From Acidobacteriota bacterium (GTDB lineage Bacteria; Acidobacteriota; Blastocatellia; Pyrinomonadales; Pyrinomonadaceae): a stretch of DNA of 13,616 nt. The stretch is from positions 1 to 13,616 of the forward strand of contig JAKOSS010000522.1 in assembly GCA_029777145.1 (NCBI GenBank). The letters are read 5' to 3'. Made by a program: the position numbers and the translations under genes. Below the pieces are notes generated by a model. The model saw only the letters and a list, made by a program, of their open reading frames with translations. It ran no database searches and was not told the DNA's origin. Below are positions 1 through 6,226 of this stretch, in pieces; the first letter of the stretch is position 1; every line of letters starts with the position of its first letter.

Positions 1-911
1 AGCGTCTCGATGAAAAGATTTCTGTTCGGCAGATCCGTCAGGCCGTCGTGAAACGCCGCGTGACGGTACCGTTCGCGGCTCTCACGCAATTCTTCGCTCG
101 TCCGCTCCTGTTCGCGAATATAGTGCTGAAGTTCCTCGATGTGGCGCTCGGCCTGTTCGGCCCGCTGCCGTTCCGACGTTTCCGCCTGATCCGCAGTCAG
201 TTTCAATTCCTCGATGTATCGCTTGTACGTCAGGAAAACGACGACCGCGACGACGAAAGCGACGACGATCAGGACCGGCTCAAGGTTGTGCAACGCCTTG
301 ACCACGACCGCCGCCAGAAAACCGCCGGTCAGAAACATGAGCAACGCGTTCAGACAGTATTCATACCAAACCTTCAAAATGGGCTTGTCCGAACGGATCG
401 CCGCGAAAACCGCGACGAAGAGCGAATTCACCATGAACTGCGTCGCGACCATAACGCTCATCATGGTCACAAACTCGGCAGGCGCACTCGTATCGACGAT
501 CGTCTGAATGCTTCCGAAGATTCCGCGCGTGACGATGACCGTCGTCTGCGTTGCGATCGCCGCGATCGCGCAGTTCAGCAAGAGCGTGCGCGGCATGATG
601 GTCACGCCTTTGCGTCTCAGCTTGAGCGACGTATAGATCGACTCGATGACGGCGATCAGAATTCCGACCTCGCCGCCGTAGAGCATCAACGCGACAAAGA
701 TCACCGAGTCGGAGATCGTAAAATGCATCTTCGTCCGCGGCATCTGAATCTGCAGAAACGTCGTGACGGCGATCGCCGCCATCGTGAAGATCGGGAACGT
801 GAAATCGATCGACGATATCGGCAGGTTATAGATCGCAAACGCGCACGACGCGGCCCCGAACGAGACAGTCGTCCACAATAAGATCTCGAGGATTTTCTCT
901 TTTCTTGTCAC
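1..911 (-). CDS. Membrane-bound GGDEF diguanylate cyclase, carboxy terminus cut off by window edge
   Basis: Probably synthesises cyclic di-GMP from GTP at the inner membrane. I translated this frame by hand; 303 codons are visible. Residues about 8-235 form roughly seven hydrophobic segments, including a stretch with ISDSVIFVALMLYGGEVG that resembles the sensor regions of acidobacterial GGDEF proteins. A charged helix rich in Glu, Arg and Gln (about 235-285) likely forms the coiled-coil linker. The frame then reads HDGLTDLPNRNLF, the hallmark start of a GGDEF domain, and runs off the edge before the GGDEF signature itself, so catalytic competence cannot be judged. The frame is closed upstream by a stop at 954-956. 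The only sensible start is GTG at 911-909, because the first ATG lies inside the second membrane segment; no clear ribosome binding site precedes it. A sigma-70-like promoter lies about 80 bases upstream. The product could also be a GGDEF-EAL protein. Confidence 0.85.
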   Translation of the reverse strand, partial: MTRKEKILEILLWTTVSFGAASCAFAIYNLPISSIDFTFPIFTMAAIAVTTFLQIQMPRTKMHFTISDSVIFVALMLYGGEVGILIAVIESIYTSLKLRRKGVTIMPRTLLLNCAIAAIATQTTVIVTRGIFGSIQTIVDTSAPAEFVTMMSVMVATQFMVNSLFVAVFAAIRSDKPILKVWYEYCLNALLMFLTGGFLAAVVVKALHNLEPVLIVVAFVVAVVVFLTYKRYIEELKLTADQAETSERQRAEQAERHIEELQHYIREQERTSEELRESRERYRHAAFHDGLTDLPNRNLFIET

Positions 912-998
912 GAAACAGTTGGGAAGCGGTCGCGTTGCCGTCGGCGAGCGGACTTAGGCCGGAACCCGCCGGTGGCAGGCAGCGTGTTAGCTGTGGTT

Positions 999-1028
999 AT
1001 TATACTTTCAACGACGTTGTACATTCAA
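999..1028 (-). promoter_or_regulatory. Sigma-70-like promoter of the GGDEF gene
   Basis: On the minus strand TTGAAT (1028-1023) and a perfect TATAAT (1004-999) are separated by 18 bases. Transcription would start near 992, giving a leader of about 80 bases before the GTG at 911. The -10 match is complete and the -35 match is four of six. The assignment assumes the housekeeping consensus holds in this organism. Confidence 0.5.
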
Positions 1029-1277
1029 GAAAAATTTCGAATGGCAGTCGCACTGATTACCTCGAATCGTCGGCAGGACAATTCACGGACGAATGCTCTC
1101 TTGCGGACCCTTGAACCGTGGCGACCGGCTGCATGCGCCGACTTCCGCTGGGGTAACGGCGTCGCCGGCGTAACTCATTGCAAAGCCGATGCCACACCGC
1201 TTAAATCAACGCAACTGTTGCAAAAGAAGGAGTTAGTGACTAGTATTGCGGGACTGGGGAAGAAGAGACGGTCACAA
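1029..1277. other. Intergenic stretch, no gene seen
   Basis: Together with the flanking promoter and terminator this is a gap of over 400 bases between the GGDEF gene and the peptidase gene. A frame open across 972-1355 has a Met start but no ribosome binding site, family resemblance or plausible domain, and it overlaps the peptidase stop. A loose fold is possible at 1120-1166 (GGCGAC with GTCGCC, and GCCG with CGGC). It lies upstream of the GGDEF promoter, so it would not be in that transcript. I see nothing else I can name. Confidence 0.5.
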
Positions 1278-1323
1278 ATCGGTCAGAATGACCGATGCGG
1301 TCGAACTGATTTGATCGACCGCA
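1278..1323 (-). terminator. Double hairpin downstream of the peptidase gene
   Basis: Two perfect stems follow the peptidase stop by 21 bases. The first pairs TGCGGTCGA (1296-1304) with TCGACCGCA (1315-1323) around a 10-base loop. The second pairs ATCGGTCA (1278-1285) with TGACCGAT (1289-1296) around a 3-base loop. They share base 1296. On the minus strand only TTTGTGACC follows, so the T-run is short and termination may be weak or of another kind. Confidence 0.5.
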
Positions 1324-1344
1324 CCGAGTTTGTCTGTCAGTCGG

Positions 1345-3468
1345 TTATTCCGTGATCCCGACCTCGGTCAGCGCGTAAGCGTACTCGAACGCGATTTCCT
1401 TGAGGCGGTCGTACCGACCGCTCGCGCCGCCATGGCCCGCGCCCATGTTCGTCTTCAGCAGGATCACATTCTTGTCGGTCTTCATTTCACGGAGCTTCGC
1501 CGCGAACTTAGCACCTTCCCAGTACGGCACCTGACTGTCGTTGAGCGAGACCTCGATCAGCATGTCGGGATAATCCTGCTTTTTGACGTTGTCATACGGC
1601 GAATAGCGGATCATGTAGTCCCATGCCGCCTTTTCATTCGGATTTCCCCACTCGATCCATTCCTCGGTCGTCAGCGGCAGAGTATCATCGAGCATCGTAT
1701 TCATGACATCGACGAACGGAACCTGCGCGATGACGGCCTTGAACGTTCCCGGCGACATGTTCGCGACCCCGCCCATCAACAGTCCGCCGGCGCTGCCACC
1801 CTGTACGACCAAACGGTCCGACGAAGTGTAATTGTTCGCGATGAGCCATTTCGAACAATCGATGAAGTCGTGGAAAGTGTTCAGTTTCTTGAACATACGG
1901 CCGTCCTGACGCCATTTCTCGCCGAGTTCGGAACCGCCGCGGATATGCGCGATACCGTAGATCATTCCCCGATCGAGAAGGCTGAGGCGGGCGGTCGAGA
2001 AGTTCGGCGTCATCGAGATCCCGTACGAACCGTAGGCGTAGAGCAGCATCGGCGCCTTGCCGTCGAATTTCGTGCCTTTCTTCCAAACCAGCGAGACCGG
2101 AACTTTGACGCCATCCCGCGCTTCGGCCCAGACACGCTTTGTCTCGTATGCCGATTTGTCGTAACCGGACGGGATCTCCTGCTGTTTGAGCAACGTGCTG
2201 GTGCGTGTCTTGAAGTTGAAATCGTACGTCGAATTCGGAGTGATCATCGACGAATATCCGTAGTGGATCGAATCGGTGTCGTACTCAGGATTCCGGCCGA
2301 GCGACATCGTGTAAACGCTTTCCGAAGTCGGCACGCGGAACGGTGCGCGGCGCGTCTTTCGATCCATGATCCGCAGATACTCGAGTCCGTTCTCGACTTC
2401 CGACACGACCGCGTAGTCCTTGAAAAAGTCGATTCCCTCGATCTTGATCTCGGGATTGTACGGAATGTAGTCGGTCCAGTTCTTTTCCGACGGATCGGAA
2501 AGCGGCGCCCTCACGACCTTGAAGTTTTCGGCGTCCTTGTTCGTCGTGATGTAGAATTCATCGCCGTCAAAGTCGGCCGAGTACTCGTGGCCTGCGCGAC
2601 GTGCGGCGATCACCTTCCAATCGCCGGTCGGATCGTCCGCCGAAAGATATCTGAACTCGCGCATCGTCATCGCATAGGAACTGATGAACAGCATCTTGTT
2701 GTCACGCGATTTTCCGACGCCGGCGTTGAACAAAACGTCCTTTTCCTCGAAAACAAGCTGATCTTTGTTCGCCGCGATGTCGTGCCGCCAGATCTTGTCG
2801 GACCGTTTCGAGACCGCGTCTTCCTGTCCGACGAACAGATACTTGCCGTCGTTCGACCAGGCGACGCTGGTCACCCGCTCGATCTTGTCCGGCAGGATCG
2901 TTCCGGAGCGAAGATCCTTGATCTGCAGCGTGTACTGACGATACCCGGTCGTATCCGTCGAAAACGCCAGACGATTGCCGTCTTCACTGACGACGAATGA
3001 TCCGATCGAGAAAAACTCGTATCCCTTCGCCATCTCATTCTGATCGAGCAGCGTTTCCGGGTTCGAGAGATCCTCGTTCTTGCTCCGCAAATATGTCGGA
3101 TACTGTTTCCCTTCCTCGGTCTTCGTGAAATACCAGTAGCCGCCGAGACGGTACGGAACGCTCAGGTCGGTCTGTTTGATCCGCCCGACCATCTCGTTGT
3201 AAAGACTGTCGACAAGCGGTTTGTGCGGATCCATGTAATGTTCCGTGTAAGCGTTGTTGTCAAGCAGATACTTGGTGATCGCCGGATCTTTCTCCTTGTT
3301 GCGGTCACGCAGCCAGGCGTAGTTGTCGACTATCGTGTAGCCGTGGATCTTCAGGACCTTCGGGACTTTTTTTGCGACGGGTGGTTTCATAACTTTTTGG
3401 GCCGGAACCAAAACGGCACCGGCAAGCAGCATGCACGTTACTGTCAAAACGCAATATATTGATCTCAT
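1345..3468 (-). CDS. Secreted prolyl-oligopeptidase family (S9A) peptidase, oligopeptidase B type
   Basis: A serine peptidase that cleaves short peptides, here probably in the periplasm. The protein is 707 residues. Residues 1-24 are a Sec signal peptide (MRSIYCVLTVTCMLLAGAV, then VPAQ). A seven-bladed propeller follows to about 440, then the alpha/beta hydrolase domain. The triad is Ser559 in GGSAGG, Asp644 in SLNDSQV and His679 in GAGHGG; the 85 and 35 residue spacings equal those I recall for E. coli PtrB (532, 617, 652). The start is ATG 3468 because AAAGGAG lies at 3483-3477 with 8-base spacing; an in-frame ATG at 3498 lacks this and would precede the signal peptide by ten residues. Classical oligopeptidase B is cytosolic, so export is unusual. 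Several acidic specificity residues of PtrB appear replaced (see findings). It stands alone, divergent from the sigma cassette. Confidence 0.93.
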   Translation of the reverse strand: MRSIYCVLTVTCMLLAGAVLVPAQKVMKPPVAKKVPKVLKIHGYTIVDNYAWLRDRNKEKDPAITKYLLDNNAYTEHYMDPHKPLVDSLYNEMVGRIKQTDLSVPYRLGGYWYFTKTEEGKQYPTYLRSKNEDLSNPETLLDQNEMAKGYEFFSIGSFVVSEDGNRLAFSTDTTGYRQYTLQIKDLRSGTILPDKIERVTSVAWSNDGKYLFVGQEDAVSKRSDKIWRHDIAANKDQLVFEEKDVLFNAGVGKSRDNKMLFISSYAMTMREFRYLSADDPTGDWKVIAARRAGHEYSADFDGDEFYITTNKDAENFKVVRAPLSDPSEKNWTDYIPYNPEIKIEGIDFFKDYAVVSEVENGLEYLRIMDRKTRRAPFRVPTSESVYTMSLGRNPEYDTDSIHYGYSSMITPNSTYDFNFKTRTSTLLKQQEIPSGYDKSAYETKRVWAEARDGVKVPVSLVWKKGTKFDGKAPMLLYAYGSYGISMTPNFSTARLSLLDRGMIYGIAHIRGGSELGEKWRQDGRMFKKLNTFHDFIDCSKWLIANNYTSSDRLVVQGGSAGGLLMGGVANMSPGTFKAVIAQVPFVDVMNTMLDDTLPLTTEEWIEWGNPNEKAAWDYMIRYSPYDNVKKQDYPDMLIEVSLNDSQVPYWEGAKFAAKLREMKTDKNVILLKTNMGAGHGGASGRYDRLKEIAFEYAYALTEVGITE

Positions 3469-3635
3469 TCGACTGGCTCCTTTCATTTTGAAATTCATTT
3501 TACAGCATCGGCCGTCGGACCTGAACCGCCGCGTTCTCCGTTTTTGTGCAAACTCTTCACCTCAAATTTCCGTAATCTGCGAAGAAAGCAATTTTCTTTG
3601 TTAACACCCGCGGCTTGCCGACCGTCTTTTATTAC

Positions 3636-3664
3636 GGAACGCCAATCAGTCGAAATTACGATCG
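3636..3664 (+). promoter_or_regulatory. Candidate ECF-type autoregulatory promoter
   Basis: GGAAC at 3636-3640 matches the -35 core typical of many ECF sigma factors. CGATCG follows at 3659-3664 after 18 bases, close to the usual -10 position for CGT-like elements. It lies just ahead of the sigma gene, where such factors commonly control themselves. The -10 is not an exact match, and one GGAAC can occur by chance. Confidence 0.3.
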
Positions 3665-3685
3665 AAACCCGGACCGATTTTGAAA

Positions 3686-4255
3686 ATGCCCGATAGCGAA
3701 ATGACCGGAAGCATGTTCATGTTTGCCAGCACGGCACCCGCCGCGCGGAGGGTTTCACCGTCCGAGGCGATCATCGACCGCATCGCGGCGGGAGATTCGG
3801 CGGCGTTTGACGAGTTCTATGAAATGTATGCGCCGATGGTCCACGCGATCCTGCTGGCCCGCGTCAGGCGCGACGAGGTCGACGATCTCGTTCAGGAGGT
3901 CTTCATCGCCGCCTACCGAAGCATCGGTGGACTCCGTGATCGCGCGGCTGCGGGCGGGTGGCTGGCGTCGATAGCCCGCAACCGCGCTGCGGAGTTTTAC
4001 CGAAACGACCGGCCGACCGAAGAACTGAACAATGAGATCCGTGAAGGCCCGAACTGCCGGCACGAGGCGCGTGAGGTTCTCGACGCGATCCGCGGGCTCC
4101 CCGACGCATACCGCGAGACGCTTGTGATGAGACTGGTCGAAGGAATGACCGGGCCGGAGATCAGCGAGCGCACCGGACTGACACCGGATTCGGTGCGGGT
4201 CAATCTGCACCGCGGCATGAAAATGCTCCGGGCGAAACTCGGGATCGAGGAATGA
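3686..4255 (+). CDS. ECF-family RNA polymerase sigma factor
   Basis: Directs RNA polymerase to a specific promoter set, normally while released from an anti-sigma factor. The product is 189 residues from ATG 3686. Sigma region 2 spans about 39-107, with the core-binding helix signature DDLVQEVFIAAYRS near 66-79 and WLASIARNRAAEFYR near 92-106. Sigma region 4 spans about 131-185 and holds the helix-turn-helix: LPDAYRETLVMRLVEGMT, then ISERTGLTPDSVRVNLHRG. Regions 1 and 3 are absent, as usual for ECF factors. The start is uncertain: TTG 3680, ATG 3686, ATG 3701, 3713 and 3719 are all in frame, and ATG 3719 has the best-placed site (GGAAG at 3707-3711, 7-base spacing). The stop is one base before the next gene's ATG, so the two are probably translationally coupled, which supports a sigma/anti-sigma pair. 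Confidence 0.95.
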   Translation: MPDSEMTGSMFMFASTAPAARRVSPSEAIIDRIAAGDSAAFDEFYEMYAPMVHAILLARVRRDEVDDLVQEVFIAAYRSIGGLRDRAAAGGWLASIARNRAAEFYRNDRPTEELNNEIREGPNCRHEAREVLDAIRGLPDAYRETLVMRLVEGMTGPEISERTGLTPDSVRVNLHRGMKMLRAKLGIEE

Positions 4256-4256
4256 T

Positions 4257-4829
4257 ATGAACGACGAATATCTTTGGGACAAAACAGGCGACGACCCCGG
4301 GATCCGCTCGTTGGAGAACGCACTGAGCGAGTTTCGGATGCGTTCCGGCCCGGCTCCCGTCATACCGCCGGCGGTCGCGACCGTCGCGGACGAACCGAAA
4401 CGCCGCGGATTCTTCAGACTCGGATTCGCCTTTGGCGCTGTCGCCGCGATCGTCGCCGCCGTCGCGCTTATCGGATGGATCGGCGTCCGCGACCAAAATG
4501 TCACCGGGATCAAACCGCCGCCGGCGCGGGCCGAAGATCCGTCCGTTGCGACGATCGTCACGCCGCCTGACGTGTCTGAGCCGCGAACCGAGGCGGCGCC
4601 GCGGCCTCGTCCGAGAAAGACCGGTCCGCGCGTCATCAAGACCGTCTATTTCAAACGGGCGAAAGCGGATCCGAAAAGGGATCAAAAGCTCGACGATCGA
4701 CCGCTGCTCGACGAATCGCAATTGACGGCCGAGGAGCGTCAGGCGTTCGAAAAGCTGATGCTCGCGCTCTCGATCACGAGTTCGAAATTGAAGATAGTGA
4801 AGGACAAATTAAACGGAGGCGGCGAATAG
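4257..4829 (+). CDS. Single-pass membrane protein, probable anti-sigma factor
   Basis: Likely holds the sigma factor at the inner membrane. This is inferred from position and topology, not from a recognised anti-sigma domain. The 190-residue product has a cytoplasmic part (1-53) beginning MNDEYLWDKTG, a motif I associate with acidobacterial and related anti-sigma-like proteins. One membrane helix follows at about 55-76, rich in Ala, Val and Ile, then a Pro/Arg-rich periplasmic stretch (85-125) and a charged carboxy-terminal helix (about 155-188). It contains no cysteine, so it is not a ZAS-type zinc anti-sigma factor. GAGG in the end of the sigma gene is about 8 bases before the ATG. The tail of the helical part could contact the exported proteins encoded next. 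It might instead be a membrane accessory protein. Confidence 0.75.
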   Translation: MNDEYLWDKTGDDPGIRSLENALSEFRMRSGPAPVIPPAVATVADEPKRRGFFRLGFAFGAVAAIVAAVALIGWIGVRDQNVTGIKPPPARAEDPSVATIVTPPDVSEPRTEAAPRPRPRKTGPRVIKTVYFKRAKADPKRDQKLDDRPLLDESQLTAEERQAFEKLMLALSITSSKLKIVKDKLNGGGE

Positions 4830-4857
4830 AACGCGTCCGACCCATTGGAGAATTGCT

Positions 4858-5409
4858 ATGAAACTGAAAATACTTTTTGCATTGATCGTACTGTCGGTTC
4901 TTTCGATCACGGCGAGCGCGCAGAACGCACGGCTCGATTTTGATCGGCTCAATTATCTTGAATCCAAGGCGAGCGAGGTCGTCGAGGTAAATGTAGAGGG
5001 GAAAATGCTCGACCTGGCGAAGCGCGTCCTGACGAAATCGAAGGACGTCGACGCGCAGAAGGTGGCTGAAGCTGTCAAAGGACTTCAGGGCATTTACGTC
5101 CGCGTTTACAACTTCGACAAGGAACAGGAATACAACGAGGGCGACGTTGACGCGATCCGCGCGCAGCTCCGCACACCCGGTTGGGAGAAACTCGTCAACG
5201 TCCGCAGCAAGCGCGAGAACCAGAAGATCGACGTCTTCACGATGTTCACCGGCGACACGATGAGCGGCGTCGCGGTCGTGCTCTCGGAAGCGAAGAGCAT
5301 CGCGGTCGTCAACGTCATCGGACCGATCGATATCGACCTGCTCGTCGAACTCAGCGGCAAGCTCAGTATTCCGCGGATCGATGTCGAAAAGACGAAAACA
5401 AATGAATAG
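4858..5409 (+). CDS. Exported DUF4252-type protein
   Basis: Function unknown; DUF4252 proteins are small exported proteins of Bacteroidota, Acidobacteriota and relatives, often encoded beside ECF sigma genes (recalled, not searched). The 183-residue product has a Sec signal peptide (1-21, ending ITASA before QN), then a helical portion (about 29-75: LNYLESKASEVVEV and LDLAKRVL). The DUF4252 core covers about 76-170: GIYVRVYNFDKE, WEKLVNVRSK, IDVFTMFTGD, VAVVLSEAKSIAVVNVIG, then LLVELSGKL. There is no lipobox and no cysteine. GGAG at 4847-4850 sits 7 bases from the ATG. It follows the anti-sigma-like gene by 28 bases and precedes its probable relative by 9, so all four genes are likely one transcript. 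Confidence 0.85.
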   Translation: MKLKILFALIVLSVLSITASAQNARLDFDRLNYLESKASEVVEVNVEGKMLDLAKRVLTKSKDVDAQKVAEAVKGLQGIYVRVYNFDKEQEYNEGDVDAIRAQLRTPGWEKLVNVRSKRENQKIDVFTMFTGDTMSGVAVVLSEAKSIAVVNVIGPIDIDLLVELSGKLSIPRIDVEKTKTNE

Positions 5410-5418
5410 GAGGAGTTG

Positions 5419-5970
5419 ATGAGAAATAGAAGTTGGATAATCCCGTCACTCGTCCTGTCGCTCGTGATCCTTGCGACGGCGCCGCCGGTGTCGGCGAAGG
5501 ACGACGGCTACGATTCGATCGTGCGCCATCTGAAATCGCATTACAGCGCCAAGAAGGTCGGCGTTCCGTTCATGTGGCTGGCGAAGCTCGCGGTGAAGGT
5601 CGTCAAACCGGCCGGCGTCAAGAGCTTCAGCGTCACGATCTTCCAGGACCTGAAATTTCAGCGCGACACGCTCGACACTGAGATGCAGGCCGTCATGCGA
5701 AACTCGATGAGCGCCGAATGGTCACCGATCCTGCGGGTTCGCACGCGGGATCGCGAACAGGCATACATGTATATCCGCGAGGCCGGCGAGAATGTCAAGA
5801 TCATGCTGGTGACGATCGACAACGACGAGGCGGTGGTCGTTCGGGCGAAGCTCGATCCGGACAAGCTTGCCGAATTCCTCGACGATCCGAAGATCTTCGG
5901 CATCTCGCTCGGCGATACGGACACGCAGGCGATGACAAAAACGGATCCCGATCCGGACAAGAACGATTGA
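5419..5970 (+). CDS. Exported hypothetical protein, DUF4252-like paralogue
   Basis: No named function. The 183-residue product has a signal peptide (1-26, ending PPVSA before KDD). A basic helical stretch follows (about 32-64), then a region whose order of elements matches the preceding DUF4252 protein: GVKSFSVTIFQDLKF, an acidic helix with EMQAVMRN, WSPILRVRTRD, QAYMYIREAGENVKIMLVTIDNDEAVVV and LAEFL. I infer common descent and a tandem duplication followed by divergence. The tail is acidic and Asp/Pro-rich (171-183). The start is ATG 5419: AGGAGG at 5408-5413 overlaps the previous stop region, with 5-base spacing, and the in-frame TTG at 5416 is too close to it. It is the last gene of the cassette, ahead of a hairpin. 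Confidence 0.8.
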   Translation: MRNRSWIIPSLVLSLVILATAPPVSAKDDGYDSIVRHLKSHYSAKKVGVPFMWLAKLAVKVVKPAGVKSFSVTIFQDLKFQRDTLDTEMQAVMRNSMSAEWSPILRVRTRDREQAYMYIREAGENVKIMLVTIDNDEAVVVRAKLDPDKLAEFLDDPKIFGISLGDTDTQAMTKTDPDPDKND

Positions 5971-6029
5971 GTCAAGCTTTCGCGGAATACTCGAAGTTAG
6001 TGCCTCCGGGTTTGGGAGCGAAAGCGAAG

Positions 6030-6055
6030 GGGCGACGGCCGTAAGGTCGTCGCCC
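6030..6055 (+). terminator. Strong hairpin after the sigma cassette
   Basis: GGGCGACGGCC (6030-6040) pairs with GGTCGTCGCCC (6045-6055): eleven pairs including one G-T, closed by a GTAA tetraloop of the stable GNRA type. It lies 59 bases after the last cassette stop. No T-run follows on the plus strand, so it is either a Rho-assisted terminator or a message-stabilising 3' hairpin. Confidence 0.45.
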
Positions 6056-6188
6056 TCGATCATTGCAGACCATCGGTACCGGCAACAGGCACAATGCGGG
6101 CTAAGAGGCGCTTCTCCGACGATACGTTCAGAGACGAGGGAACAATTGCGTGGATCCGCGGGCATGATGCCGCGGTCCGGAGAGTCGA

Positions 6189-6213
6189 AAGGCCCGGATT
6201 GGTTCCGGGCCTT
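6189..6213 (-). terminator. Intrinsic terminator of the citrate synthase gene
   Basis: AAGGCCCGGA (6189-6198) pairs perfectly with TCCGGGCCTT (6204-6213) around a 5-base loop. It starts 13 bases after the citrate synthase stop. On the minus strand the stem runs into CCTTTCG, a short T-run. As the genes on either side converge, it may act in both directions. Confidence 0.7.
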
Positions 6214-6226
6214 CGTCGTGTTCGGG

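Noticed and set aside
48..881. A 277-codon plus-strand frame
   Set aside because: It is antisense to the GGDEF gene and is Arg/Asp/His-rich with no domain; the minus strand gives a clear membrane protein plus HDGLTDLPNR.
1120..1166. A possible cyclic-di-GMP riboswitch ahead of the GGDEF gene
   Set aside because: The fold is weak, matches no recalled riboswitch core, and lies upstream of the likely promoter, so it would not be transcribed with the gene.
972..1355. A 127-codon plus-strand frame in the gap
   Set aside because: It has no ribosome binding site or recognisable domain, it overlaps the peptidase stop and terminator hairpins, and its start overlaps the GGDEF promoter.
1330..3000. 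A 556-codon plus-strand frame
   Set aside because: It is antisense to the peptidase, whose triad and signal peptide are unambiguous; the composition is shadow-like.
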